DNA of 64,000 bases from Sphingomonas sp. IW22 (GTDB taxonomy: Bacteria > Pseudomonadota > Alphaproteobacteria > Sphingomonadales > Sphingomonadaceae), in contig NZ_JBGGWB010000002.1 in assembly GCF_041321155.1 (NCBI RefSeq), forward strand, positions 62,001 through 126,000, given 5' to 3'. Shown piece by piece: positions 8,756 through 16,709 of this stretch. The position numbers were made by a program, and so were the translations under genes. The notes under the pieces are model-generated. The model was not told the DNA's origin. It did not search any database and was given only the letters and a program-made list of their open reading frames with translations. Numbering within the stretch: position 1 is the stretch's first letter; each line of letters starts with the position of its first letter.

Positions 8756-10095
8756 GCGACGGCCCGGCGGCTGACCCACCACAGCCGCCCGCCGTTCAGC
8801 AGCGCACCCATGACCATGCCTGCCGCCGACGCCCAGACCAGCCCCGTCGGCCCCGCACCGCCGCGCACCAGCAGCCAGCCGATGCTGCCTGTCACCAGGA
8901 AAAAGGCGATGATCCCGTTGACCCCTGCCGCCACCTGATCGCCCAGCGACCGCAGCGCATAGACGAACACGACCTGCAATCCGTCGAACAGGATGAAGGG
9001 CGCCCATGGCAGCAGCATCGCCACCGCGATGGCGTGCACGGCCCCTTCGGCGGGAAAGATCGAGACGATGGGCCGCAGCGCGATCAGGATGGCCAGCGCC
9101 ATCAGCCCGGTCAGCAGCGCGGCCAGCCCCGCCGCAATCGCCGCGCGGCGGCCCGCTTCGCCCGGCAACCCTTCGCCGATCGCATTGCCGACGCGCACCC
9201 CCGCCGCCGATCCCAGCCCCAGCGCGACGCCGAAGGTCACGTTATGGACCGAAAAAACGATCTGGAATGCGTGGGCCGTCGGCTCTCCCAACTGCGTCGA
9301 CAGGGCGATCAGGATGGAAAAGCCCGCCAGTTCCAGTCCCGACGCCAGCGCCGGCACCGCGCCGAAATTGAGCAGGCTGACCACCCCTGACCAGCGCAGG
9401 TCGCCCAGCCGCCGCACGCCGCGCTCGACCGCGCGGGGCAGGGTCCATGCAGCCCACAACATGCCCGCCGCGCCCAGCGCCGATGCCGTCGCGGTCGCAG
9501 CCGCTGCCCCCACCGCGCCCCATGCGGGCAAGCCCAGATGACCACCCGACCACGCCCATGCCAGCAGCGCATTGACCGGCAGCACCGACAACTGGATCAC
9601 CATCACCCGGCGCGGGCGGCTGACCCCCTCCAGAAAGAAACTGGCGGCGATGGAGACGAGCTGGAACGGATAGGCGAGCGCCATCACCCGCACGACCGAT
9701 GCGGCGGCGGGCGCCAGATCGGGCGCGACCCCGACCAGCAGCAGCAACGGATGCGCCAGTACGAACAGGATCGCACCGCTCGCCAGGCCCAGGATCAGGC
9801 CCAGCACCAGCCCTTCATGCAACACACGGCCCGTTTCGGGCAGGTCGCCCGCCCCGTCGGCGCGTGACACCGCGACGATGACGCCCGACAGCCAGCCCAG
9901 CACGACGACGATGCCGATATAGGTGATGGCGCGACTGGCCCCCAGCGCGGCCACTTCATGCGTGCCGGCCATGCCGACCACGATCACGTCGGTCAGGTGC
10001 AGGATGGTCCAGTTCAGGCTGGTCAGCATCACCGGCCACGCCAGGCCCAGGATGCGGCGCGCCTCGACGGCAAGGGGAGCGGGCGCGGGGGTCAT
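8752..10095 (-). CDS. MATE family multidrug/metabolite efflux transporter
   Basis: A 447-residue protein with about 12 predicted helices in two similar halves, as in MatE proteins (NorM/DinF class). The N-terminal segment ARRILGLAWPVMLTSLNWTILHLTDVIVVG and the second-half PALASGLELAGF are typical MATE helix 1 and 7 starts. It should export cationic or organic compounds using a sodium or proton gradient. ATG 10095 (MTPAPAPLAVEARRIL) is preferred; upstream in-frame sequence does not resemble the family. The gene ends in a 4-bp antiparallel overlap with the DASS transporter gene, so the two may interfere transcriptionally. Confidence 0.85.
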   Translation of the reverse strand: MTPAPAPLAVEARRILGLAWPVMLTSLNWTILHLTDVIVVGMAGTHEVAALGASRAITYIGIVVVLGWLSGVIVAVSRADGAGDLPETGRVLHEGLVLGLILGLASGAILFVLAHPLLLLVGVAPDLAPAAASVVRVMALAYPFQLVSIAASFFLEGVSRPRRVMVIQLSVLPVNALLAWAWSGGHLGLPAWGAVGAAAATATASALGAAGMLWAAWTLPRAVERGVRRLGDLRWSGVVSLLNFGAVPALASGLELAGFSILIALSTQLGEPTAHAFQIVFSVHNVTFGVALGLGSAAGVRVGNAIGEGLPGEAGRRAAIAAGLAALLTGLMALAILIALRPIVSIFPAEGAVHAIAVAMLLPWAPFILFDGLQVVFVYALRSLGDQVAAGVNGIIAFFLVTGSIGWLLVRGGAGPTGLVWASAAGMVMGALLNGGRLWWVSRRAVA

Positions 10096-10222
10096 TTGCG
10101 GGCCGCTGTAGGCCGATGACGCGCGGCGGGCAATTACGCGCGAAACCATGTTGCATGGGACATTGGACGCTGCTAGGGGCACCGGCCTACCGACCGCCGG
10201 TCACCCGGCGGGATTGACACGT

Positions 10223-10309
10223 GCGGTCGTGGCGGAACTGGTAGACGCGCAACGTTGAGGTCGTTGTGGGCGAAAGCCCGTGGAAGTTCGAGTCTTCTCG
10301 ACCGCACCA
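10223..10309 (+). tRNA. tRNA-Leu (anticodon GAG)
   Basis: The 87-nt cloverleaf folds cleanly. The acceptor stem GCGGTCG pairs with CGACCGC. The anticodon stem CAACG/CGTTG (10250-10254 and 10262-10266) encloses loop TTGAGGT with anticodon GAG at 10257-10259. A long variable arm has a GGGC/GCCC stem with a GAAA loop, as expected for a class II leucine tRNA. The T-loop is TTCGAGT. The 3' CCA is encoded (10307-10309). It reads CUC and CUU leucine codons. Confidence 0.97.
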
Positions 10310-10435
10310 TCACTCTCCCCATTCAAGATAAAGTGGCGCCGCCGCACCAGCGTGGACGTGCGCGCCCCCTCGACGTCGGGCCATGCGATGCCGATATCGC
10401 GTCTGCGGTATCTCCCCCATCAGAAAGGATCCGGT

Positions 10436-10759
10436 TTGACCGTCAGCAGCATCGCCCGCGTGCCGACCGAGCATGGATCGCGCTATCTTCAGCAGCTGTG
10501 CAAGCATTGGAGCCACAATCTGGCGGTCGAGTTCAGCGACGACCGCGGCGTGATCACCTTTCCACGCGATGCGCGTGGGGCGGACTGGCCGGGTGATGCA
10601 GTCGCGACGTTCGATGCGTCCGCCGACATGCTGGAAATTCGGATCGACGCGAGCGCCGGGGGGCAGTTAGAAGCGCTGAAGGGGGCGGTCGAGCGGCATG
10701 TCGACCGATTTGCCTTCCGCGAGGCGCCGCTCCGCTATGATTGGCAGGACAGCCGCTGA
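10436..10759 (+). CDS. DUF2218 family protein
   Basis: A 107-residue small soluble protein matching the DUF2218 pattern: an N-terminal ARVPTEHGSRYLQQLCKHWSHN segment, a central beta region with GVITFP, and the C-terminal LEALKGAVERHVDRFAFRE. Members are of unknown biochemical function and are often found near siderophore or iron-related genes; no such neighbour is seen here. TTG 10436 is chosen as start because AAAGGA lies 6 nt upstream; ATG 10388 in the same frame is an alternative without such a site. It follows tRNA-Leu by about 126 bp. Confidence 0.75.
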   Translation: MTVSSIARVPTEHGSRYLQQLCKHWSHNLAVEFSDDRGVITFPRDARGADWPGDAVATFDASADMLEIRIDASAGGQLEALKGAVERHVDRFAFREAPLRYDWQDSR

Positions 10760-10996
10760 TTCGGGGGCGGCGGCGATGCTCGCCTCCAGCCGCTCGGCCG
10801 TTTGGCGCAGCTGATCCGCCAGCCCGTCGCGATCGTGCAGCGCAGCGGCCTGTCGTTGGACGATGGCGCATAGTTCATCGACCATGCGCTTCAGATATGC
10901 CGGATCTTCGGACGCGGTCAGATGATCCGCCGCGCGTCCCTGCGCGACTGGACCCGACCTTGCCGGAACCGGATGTTGCGAGTGTCCCTCCCACAT
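10667..10996 (-). CDS. Possible small coiled-coil protein (uncertain ORF)
   Basis: An open frame of up to 109 residues lying between the glycosyltransferase gene and DUF2218, and antisense to the last 93 bp of DUF2218. The middle segment (DPAYLKRMVDELCAIVQRQAAAL, then DGLADQLRQTAERLEASIAAAPE) has a heptad-like amphipathic pattern that looks like a genuine helix. No Shine-Dalgarno is clear before ATG 10996; an internal ATG (MVDELCAIV) is also possible. The stretch 10760-11051 otherwise holds no gene, which weakly favours this ORF. Not recognised as a family; coding status unproven. Confidence 0.3.
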   Translation of the reverse strand: MWEGHSQHPVPARSGPVAQGRAADHLTASEDPAYLKRMVDELCAIVQRQAAALHDRDGLADQLRQTAERLEASIAAAPESAAVLPIIAERRLAEGKSVDMPLDRPLQRF

Positions 10997-11051
10997 GCGG
11001 GCAAAGACGCCCTGCGCGAACCGGAGTTCCGCAAGTCCCCAACCCGGTGCG

Positions 11052-12206
11052 TCAGCCGTCGCGGCGTCTGCACAGCATGTCGTGATAGGCGTCCAGCACG
11101 GCCTGGTTGGCGGTATCCCAGACATAGCGGCGGGCCGCGCGGTGCCCCGCTTCGCCCGCCTGGCGGCGCAGCGCCGGATCGTCGATCAGGCGCTGGATCG
11201 CGTCGGCATAGGCGCCGACATCGGTGGGTGGCACCAGGAAGCCGGTGACGCCCGGTTCGACCAGATCGATCGCCCCGGTCGCGCGCGCGGCGACAACGGG
11301 CACGCCCGCCGCCATCGCCTCTGTCGTCACATTGCCAAAGGTTTCGGTGACGCTGGGCATGAAGAACACGTCCATGCCCGCCACCGCGCGGCCCAGATCG
11401 TCGCCCGACTGAAAGCCGGTAAAGACCGCGTCGGGCACCCGTTCGGCGAACCAGCTGCGCGCCGGGCCTTCACCGATGACCAACACCTTGTGCCGGACGC
11501 CGCGCCGCTTCAGCTCGGCAATGACCTCGGCAAAGATGCCCAGTCCCTTTTCCAGAACCAGCCGGCCCAGAAAGCCCACTGCCACTTCATCGTCGGCGAT
11601 ACCCAGCGACCTTCGCCACGCCAGGTCGCGGCGCGCAGGATTGAAGCGGTCATGGTCGATCCCGCGCGACCAGATGCCGATCGGCGTCGTCACGCCCCAT
11701 TCGTGCAACAGGCTCGCCATGCCGGGGCTGGGCACCATCACCCGGTCCGCCCGGTTATAGAATCGCGCCGACAGCCGCGTCGCCAGCGGCTCCAGAAAGC
11801 CGAGGCCGTAATAGCGGGGATAGGTTTCGAACCGCGTGTGCAACGATGCCAGCGTGGGAATGCCACGCGCGCGCGCCCAGCTTAAAATGCGGTGCCCGCT
11901 CCAGTCGGGGGCGGCGATATGGACGATATCGGGGCGATAGGTTTCCAGATCAGCGCGAACGGATGCCGGCAATCCCTTGCCCAGCCGATATTCGCCGCGC
12001 CCGCCCGGCAGCGCAAAGGCCGGCACGTCGACCAGATCGCCCGTCGCCGGAAAGGCCGGTTCCTCGACCGTCGGGGAATAGGCGCGCGTGGTGACGCCCG
12101 CATCCAGAAGATAGGCGACAAGACGGTTGAGCGCCTGATTGGCGCCGTCGCGAACATAGTTGTAGTTGCCGCTGTAAAGGGCGATCCGAAGCGCGTCTGG
12201 CTGCAT
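11052..12206 (-). CDS. GT4 family glycosyltransferase (SqdX/MgtA-like)
   Basis: A 384-residue GT-B fold retaining glycosyltransferase. The acceptor domain starts with RIALYSGNYNYVRDGANQALNRL and contains IVHIAAPDWSGH and SLHTRFETYPRYYG. The donor domain carries VGFLGRLVLEKGLG, VLVIGEGPARSWF and the EX7E-type motif MPSVTETFGNVTTEAMAAGVPVVA. This matches MgtA/SqdX-like enzymes that add a sugar or sugar acid to a lipid acceptor at the inner membrane. In sphingomonads a role in glycolipid or glycosphingolipid synthesis is possible but is inference only. ATG 12206 is chosen; the in-frame upstream extension lacks family similarity. Confidence 0.85.
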   Translation of the reverse strand: MQPDALRIALYSGNYNYVRDGANQALNRLVAYLLDAGVTTRAYSPTVEEPAFPATGDLVDVPAFALPGGRGEYRLGKGLPASVRADLETYRPDIVHIAAPDWSGHRILSWARARGIPTLASLHTRFETYPRYYGLGFLEPLATRLSARFYNRADRVMVPSPGMASLLHEWGVTTPIGIWSRGIDHDRFNPARRDLAWRRSLGIADDEVAVGFLGRLVLEKGLGIFAEVIAELKRRGVRHKVLVIGEGPARSWFAERVPDAVFTGFQSGDDLGRAVAGMDVFFMPSVTETFGNVTTEAMAAGVPVVAARATGAIDLVEPGVTGFLVPPTDVGAYADAIQRLIDDPALRRQAGEAGHRAARRYVWDTANQAVLDAYHDMLCRRRDG

Positions 12207-12245
12207 GGCGCGGGGACTTAGACCGGATACGGCCCTTTGGCCATG

Positions 12246-12270
12246 GGAACGAAGACCCGACATGCCGGTT
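12246..12270 (+). promoter_or_regulatory. Candidate sigma-EcfG (general stress response) promoter for the DUF2945 gene
   Basis: GGAAC at 12246-12250 and GGTT at 12267-12270 are separated by 16 nt. The alphaproteobacterial general stress sigma factor EcfG recognises GGAAC-N16/17-cGTT, so seven of the eight most conserved positions plus the spacing agree. The distance to ATG 12305 leaves a short leader of about 28 nt containing GGAG. Confidence 0.55.
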
Positions 12271-12304
12271 CGCTTTTCCGACCAGAAGTTATCGGAGCAG
12301 CCAT

Positions 12305-12523
12305 ATGTCCAACGCCTTTCGTAAGGGTCAGACAGTCAAGTGGGAGTGGGGGCAGGGTACCGCCAAGGGCAAGGTAGCCGACAAATTCACCCGCCGCGTA
12401 CAGCGCACCATCAAAGGATCCAAGATCGTCAAGAACGGGACCGAGGATAATCCCGCCTATCTGATCGAACAGGAGGATGGCGACGAAGTGCTGAAGCGCG
12501 GCAGCGAACTGAAGGCGGGGTGA
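12305..12523 (+). CDS. DUF2945 (HVA1-like) small stress-associated protein
   Basis: A 72-residue basic protein matching the DUF2945/hypervirulence-associated TUDOR family: FRKGQTVKWEWGQGTAKGKVADKF, then KNGTEDNPAYLIEQEDGDEVLKRGSEL. The fold is a small beta barrel; the function is unknown. A GGAG site lies about 8 nt before ATG 12305. The upstream sequence contains a good match to a sigma-EcfG promoter, which suggests induction in the general stress response. It is a single gene, convergent with the gene ending at 12528. Confidence 0.85.
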   Translation: MSNAFRKGQTVKWEWGQGTAKGKVADKFTRRVQRTIKGSKIVKNGTEDNPAYLIEQEDGDEVLKRGSELKAG

Positions 12524-12527
12524 TCCG

Positions 12528-12887
12528 CTATTCGACGCCGTGCAACACCCAGTTCAGCGCTGCCCCGCGACTGGGCAGGACGCGAAGATAGGGTTGAGGC
12601 ATTTCCCGCAGGATCTGCAACCGGTGCAGCGCGCTTTGGGTGACGACGGCGATGCGACTGGCCTTGGGGAAATCGGCGAACTGCGCCCGGAAATGCGCGA
12701 GATTATGCTGGGGCTGGATGTTGCTGCCCGACATGTCGATCAACAGGCGGTATCCCTGACGAAAGCCATGCCGATGGAAATCGGCCCAGATGGCTTTTCC
12801 ATATTCGACCACGGTGCCTTGTGCGAACAGGCCCGACCAGCTGATATCCAGCAGATTGCGCGCCTTGTCGAAATGATAACGGTACAT
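12528..12887 (-). CDS. Hypothetical STAS/SpoIIAA-like small protein
   Basis: A 119-residue soluble protein. The pattern MYRYHFDKARNLLDISWSGLF, LLIDMSGSNIQPQ, FPKASRIAVVTQSALHRLQ and PYLRVLPSRGAALNWV resembles the SpoIIAA-like/STAS fold, in which alternating beta strands and helices are followed by a conserved serine loop. The exact role is unknown. ATG 12887 starts this reading; the much longer open frame continuing to 14351 on this strand is antisense to radA and is an artefact of codon composition. The gene is divergent from radA with a 108-bp gap. Confidence 0.6.
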   Translation of the reverse strand: MYRYHFDKARNLLDISWSGLFAQGTVVEYGKAIWADFHRHGFRQGYRLLIDMSGSNIQPQHNLAHFRAQFADFPKASRIAVVTQSALHRLQILREMPQPYLRVLPSRGAALNWVLHGVE

Positions 12888-12995
12888 CGGATTCCTGCCT
12901 CTGGCCCGTTCTGACGAGGCAATGGTTGATTGACGGTTAAACAGCCGTGTCCGGCAGATATTCCCTTTTCGTTCCGGCGCGCTTAGATCGGGGGC

Positions 12996-14366
12996 ATGGC
13001 AAAACCCCGCAAACGCTATGTCTGTCAGGCCTGTGGATCGGTCACCGCGCAATGGGCGGGGCAATGCGGCGATTGCGGCGACTGGAACACGCTGGTCGAG
13101 GAAGCGTCGGCGGCGGCAACGCCGTTTCAGCAGAAGCATAATCTGCAATCGGGCGGGCGCCCGATCCTGTTGTCGGGCCTGAACACCGACATCGCCCTTC
13201 CCGAACGCATGGCAACGAGCATCGCGGAACTGGACCGCGCATTGGGCGGCGGCTTTGTCGAAGGGTCGGCGACACTGATCGGCGGCGATCCTGGCATCGG
13301 CAAATCGACCCTGTTGTTGCAGGCGACGGCCAAGCTGGCGCTGGCGGGCAAGCGGGTCGCCTATGTCTCTGGCGAAGAAGCGGCGGATCAAGTGCGGTTG
13401 CGCGCGCGGCGACTGGGTCTGGGGCAGGCGCCGGTGCAACTGGCGGCGGCAACATCGGTGCGCGACATCCTGACCACGTTCGGCACGGCGACACCGCCCG
13501 ACCTGCTGGTGATCGATTCGATCCAGACGATGCATTCCGACCTGATCGAAGGGGCGCCCGGCACCGTCAGCCAGGTGCGCGCCAGCGCGGGCGAGCTGAT
13601 CCGCTTTGCCAAGGAACGCGGCACCGCCGTCGTGCTGGTGGGCCATGTGACCAAGGACGGCAGCCTGGCCGGGCCGCGCGTCATGGAGCATATGGTCGAC
13701 ACCGTGCTGGCGTTCGAGGGCGAGCGCAGTCACCAGTATCGCATCCTGCGCGCGATCAAGAATCGCTTTGGCGGCACCGACGAAATCGGCGTTTTCTCGA
13801 TGGAGACGCAGGGGCTGTCGGAAATCGCCAATCCGTCCAGCCTGTTCCTGACCTCGCGGGACGAGGGGGTGACGGGCACCGTCGTCTTTCCCGCGCTGGA
13901 GGGGACACGTCCCGTGCTGGTGGAGGTGCAGGCGCTGACGGTGCGGCTGGCCAGCGGGGCGACGCCGCGCCGCGCGGTCGTCGGCTGGGATTCGGGGCGG
14001 CTGGCGATGATCCTGGCGGTGCTGGAGGCACGCTGCGGTCTGAGTTTTTCCACGGCTGAGGTCTATCTGAACATTGCGGGCGGATACCGCGTGTCCGACC
14101 CCGCCGCCGACATGGCGGTCGCGGCGGCTTTGGTGTCGGCGATGAGCGAGCGGCCCGTGCCGATCGATGCCATCGCATTCGGCGAAGTCGCGCTGTCGGG
14201 GGAGGTGCGGCCCGTCGCCCACGCCAATCTGCGGCTGAAGGAAGCGGGCAAGCTGGGCTTTGCCCGCGCGCTGTTGCCAAGCGCGCAGGGGATCGAGGAT
14301 GCGGGGCTGAAGCTCCAGTCGTTCAAGACGCTGGGCGCATTCGTCGACCATCTGCTCGGCCGCTAA
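12996..14366 (+). CDS. radA: DNA repair protein RadA
   Basis: A 456-residue RadA (Sms) protein with its three parts intact: an N-terminal zinc finger C10-C13/C24-C27; a RecA-like ATPase with Walker A GGDPGIGKST (Lys103), Walker B LLVIDSIQTM and the RadA-specific KNRFG motif at Lys255; and a C-terminal Lon-protease-like domain (EVYLNIAGGYRVSDPAADMAVAAAL). It is a branch-migration helicase of homologous recombination. Length is normal for the family. Its stop codon is directly adjacent to the stop of the convergent extensin-like gene, with no intergenic base. Confidence 0.96.
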   Translation: MAKPRKRYVCQACGSVTAQWAGQCGDCGDWNTLVEEASAAATPFQQKHNLQSGGRPILLSGLNTDIALPERMATSIAELDRALGGGFVEGSATLIGGDPGIGKSTLLLQATAKLALAGKRVAYVSGEEAADQVRLRARRLGLGQAPVQLAAATSVRDILTTFGTATPPDLLVIDSIQTMHSDLIEGAPGTVSQVRASAGELIRFAKERGTAVVLVGHVTKDGSLAGPRVMEHMVDTVLAFEGERSHQYRILRAIKNRFGGTDEIGVFSMETQGLSEIANPSSLFLTSRDEGVTGTVVFPALEGTRPVLVEVQALTVRLASGATPRRAVVGWDSGRLAMILAVLEARCGLSFSTAEVYLNIAGGYRVSDPAADMAVAAALVSAMSERPVPIDAIAFGEVALSGEVRPVAHANLRLKEAGKLGFARALLPSAQGIEDAGLKLQSFKTLGAFVDHLLGR

Positions 14367-15104
14367 TTACCGGCAGGCGCGCCACCCGCTTTCGCCCCGC
14401 TCGGCCTGATCGAGGTGGAAGTGGTCGGCATGGGCGGCGTTGTAGTCGGGCGACAGCACGGTCGAAAACAGGTCGCACGCGCCGTCGCGCACTTCGCGCA
14501 GGAACGCGGCGGTGGCGGGGTCGTCGCCCTCCTTCCAGTCGTTCAGGACCGAAATGCGCGTGCCGTCGCTCAGGCGGAAACCGGCAATGTCCACCGCGTC
14601 GGCCGTGGCATGTTCGGAATAATCGCCGCTTTCGCGCCCATAAAGGCGCCGGCAATTATAGCTGCCCAGATGGTCGATCCGCGTCACCCGCTCTCCGAAA
14701 TGGCGCAGTGCGGCGGGCTGGACGACATTCCATTCCCACATCGCCAGTCCTGCGGCGACAGGACAGGATACGCCCAGCCCGCCGGGGGTGAAGTCGATGG
14801 TCCGCGCACCGTCATCGGCAAAGCGCACCGCGTCACGATAGCCGCAGCTTGGCCCCGCATCGACCGCCGCCAGCACCGTGTGGCGCACCCCTGCCGCGTT
14901 CAGCAGCGCGCGGCATTTGTCGAAATCCTGGGTCAGCGCGGCCAGCTTGCGCCCGGTGAACAGGCCGACGGGGCGGGCAAGGTCCAGTTCGGTCCACGGC
15001 ATGTCCTGTGGCCGGCTGCGAACCCAGGCATAAAGGGCGAATGCGCCTGCCAGCACCAGCGCGGCGATCACCAGTGCAGTAACGATGCGACGCAATTCGC
15101 TCAT
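14367..15104 (-). CDS. Extensin-like family protein (C-terminal extensin-like domain)
   Basis: A 245-residue protein with an N-terminal transmembrane anchor (about residues 8-27) and a periplasmic extensin-like C-terminal domain. Visible family features are DFDKCRALLNAAGVRHT, SCGYRDAVRF, CPVAAGLAMWEWNVVQPAA, SYNCRRLYGRESGDYSEHATADAVDIAGF and YNAAHADHFHLD; the His/Asp arrangement (SEHATADAVD, HADHFH) resembles the metal site of peptidase M15-like enzymes, so a cell-wall function is plausible. Start ATG 15104 overlaps the Nudix stop by 4 bp. It is the last gene of a four-gene leftward cluster. Confidence 0.8.
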   Translation of the reverse strand: MSELRRIVTALVIAALVLAGAFALYAWVRSRPQDMPWTELDLARPVGLFTGRKLAALTQDFDKCRALLNAAGVRHTVLAAVDAGPSCGYRDAVRFADDGARTIDFTPGGLGVSCPVAAGLAMWEWNVVQPAALRHFGERVTRIDHLGSYNCRRLYGRESGDYSEHATADAVDIAGFRLSDGTRISVLNDWKEGDDPATAAFLREVRDGACDLFSTVLSPDYNAAHADHFHLDQAERGESGWRACR

Positions 15105-15820
15105 CCGCGCTGCGCCTGTGCCATCGGTTCGGCGGTGACCGGATAGCCAAGGTCGGTGGGGATGCACAGATGCGCTGCGCCGCCACGATCTTCCACCCAA
15201 GGGGTGATCGTCCGCACGGGACGCGCGGCGGCATCGGCCATCGCGTCGGCCACGGTGTCATGCCGCGCCAGCCGTTCCAGATTGCGGCGCGTGGGGAAGA
15301 TGATGCGCGCCTCGCCCGCCAGCACATCGGCGGGCCGTGCCCAGAAGGCGCGGACATTTTCGCCATGATCGGCGCTGGCCTTTGCCCCTTCGGGTGCCGC
15401 GGCAAGGTAGAAGCGCGTGTCGAAAATGCGGTGCGACAGGCCCAGCGGCAACCAGCGGGCAAAGGGCACCAGCGCATCGAGGACGAAAGCGTCGGGCGGC
15501 AACAAGGTGTCGGCAGGTTCCCCCGCCAGCAGCGCGTCCCGATGCACGGCAAGCAACGGATCAATGCCGACGGCGATTCCCGCTTCCTCGATCGTTTCCC
15601 GAATCGCGGCGATACGGGCGACCAGATCGTCGCGTTCGCCGGACAGGCGGTTGGCCAGCGCATGGTCGGCAGGATCGATCCGCCCGCCGGGAAAGACGAG
15701 CGCCCCAGCGGCAAAGGCCAGCGTCGTCGCGCGCTCGACCATCAGCACTTCCGGCCCGGCGGTGGTGTCGCGCAAGACGATCAGCGAGGCGGCGGGGATA
15801 GGGGCGGGCGCATCCGTCAC
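15101..15820 (-). CDS. Nudix hydrolase, NUDT19/NUDT7-like with interrupted Nudix box
   Basis: A 239-residue Nudix protein. The box begins with FPGGRIDPAD and resumes at AAIRETIEEAGI, so the usual GX5EX7REUXEEXGU is split by an insertion. This arrangement is known from the NUDT19/NUDT7 (CoA diphosphatase-type) branch. LIVLRDTTAGPEVLMVERA is the normal first strand. A CoA or CoA-ester pyrophosphatase is the most likely activity, unproven. It overlaps both neighbours by 4 bp (ATGA-type), so it is translated in a tight operon with DUF427 and the extensin-like gene. Confidence 0.8.
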   Translation of the reverse strand: MTDAPAPIPAASLIVLRDTTAGPEVLMVERATTLAFAAGALVFPGGRIDPADHALANRLSGERDDLVARIAAIRETIEEAGIAVGIDPLLAVHRDALLAGEPADTLLPPDAFVLDALVPFARWLPLGLSHRIFDTRFYLAAAPEGAKASADHGENVRAFWARPADVLAGEARIIFPTRRNLERLARHDTVADAMADAAARPVRTITPWVEDRGGAAHLCIPTDLGYPVTAEPMAQAQRG

Positions 15821-16311
15821 CAGAAGCGGCTTCCCGGCCCGCCCTTGAACGGTCCGGCCAGATCACTCGTCACCCACCCGCCGTAAAAGCCGCCGGGCTG
15901 GGGCTGTGCGCGCTCCCCATCGACAAGGCAGGTGTCGAACAGATGCGGGTAGAAGGCGACATAGCCGCGCAGGCAGGCAAAGGCGGGCGTGGGATCGGGA
16001 TAGGCCCATGCCGCCTCGACAATCGCCTCTCCCCCGACATGCACGTCGAAATAGCGGGCCTGCCCCTTCCATTCGCACAGGCTGCGGTGCGGCGTGGGGT
16101 GCAGCATGTCCATCGCCACATCGGCGGGCGGGAAATAATAGCTGGGCGGGTGGCTGGTCTCCAGTGTGCGGACACCACGGCGCGTGTCGGCAATCGTGAT
16201 CCCGCGATGGCGCACCACCAGATGCCGCGTCGTCGCTTCCGCAAAGGCGGGGCGGGGATAGGCCCAGACGCTTTCCTGTCCGGGACCGACGGGATCTGGA
16301 TCGGGCCTCAT
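15817..16311 (-). CDS. DUF427 domain protein
   Basis: A 164-residue protein with the DUF427 beta-barrel pattern: ESVWAYPRPA, LVVRHRGITIADTRRGVRTLETSHPPSYYFPPADV, HRSLCEWKGQARYFDV and AAWAYPDPTPAFACLRGYVAFYP. The family is widespread and uncharacterised; it is usually cytoplasmic. ATG 16311 gives the usual length and overlaps the upstream DCC gene stop by 4 bp. Overlap at both ends places it in the middle of the four-gene unit. Confidence 0.85.
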   Translation of the reverse strand: MRPDPDPVGPGQESVWAYPRPAFAEATTRHLVVRHRGITIADTRRGVRTLETSHPPSYYFPPADVAMDMLHPTPHRSLCEWKGQARYFDVHVGGEAIVEAAWAYPDPTPAFACLRGYVAFYPHLFDTCLVDGERAQPQPGGFYGGWVTSDLAGPFKGGPGSRFW

Positions 16312-16652
16312 GCCAGCCACCGCTGCAATCGCGGGCGCACGCGCAGGAAGCGGTCGTACAGCGCGTCGAGCAGCCGCAGCACCCCCGGCAACCGCGCGGC
16401 ATGGCCAAGCGGGCTGAGCAGCGGAATTGCCCGCCACATCGCGGCGAACGCCGCCGCGCCGTGCAACAGCCGATCCCCCTCGACCGCGTGAAACCGCGCC
16501 AGCGCCGCGCGCCGGTCGATCGGGCACGATGTGGCAGGGTCGGTCAGGTCGCGAAAGGCGATGCGCCCGCGCCGGTCCAGCCGCCGCATCAGCGCGATTT
16601 CGCGCCGGCACAGCGGGCATCCACCGTCGAACAGAACCGTCACCCTTGCCAT
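16308..16652 (-). CDS. Thiol-disulfide oxidoreductase DCC family protein (DUF393)
   Basis: A 114-residue small protein beginning VTVLFDGGCPLCRREI, the defining DxxCxxC motif (DGGCPLC) of the DCC/DUF393 family. A thioredoxin-like fold is expected, with a role in thiol redox chemistry that is not established. ATG 16652 (MARVTVLF) is chosen over an in-frame ATG 36 bp upstream, which adds residues unlike the family. It is the first gene of the leftward DCC-DUF427-Nudix-extensin cluster, each junction being a 4-bp overlap. Confidence 0.8.
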   Translation of the reverse strand: MARVTVLFDGGCPLCRREIALMRRLDRRGRIAFRDLTDPATSCPIDRRAALARFHAVEGDRLLHGAAAFAAMWRAIPLLSPLGHAARLPGVLRLLDALYDRFLRVRPRLQRWLA

Positions 16653-16709
16653 CCCCTGATAGGTGGCGCGGGCACCCGGCCCATGCAAGCACCGCCCAAG
16701 GGCCGTGGT

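Noticed and set aside
7661..9007. A 448-residue minus-strand frame
   Set aside because: Overlaps the DASS transporter and the MATE gene; Arg/His/Gln-rich shadow.
12528..14351. A 607-residue open frame on the minus strand
   Set aside because: Only its last 119 residues (12528-12887) look like a protein; the rest is antisense to radA, whose domains are complete and certain.
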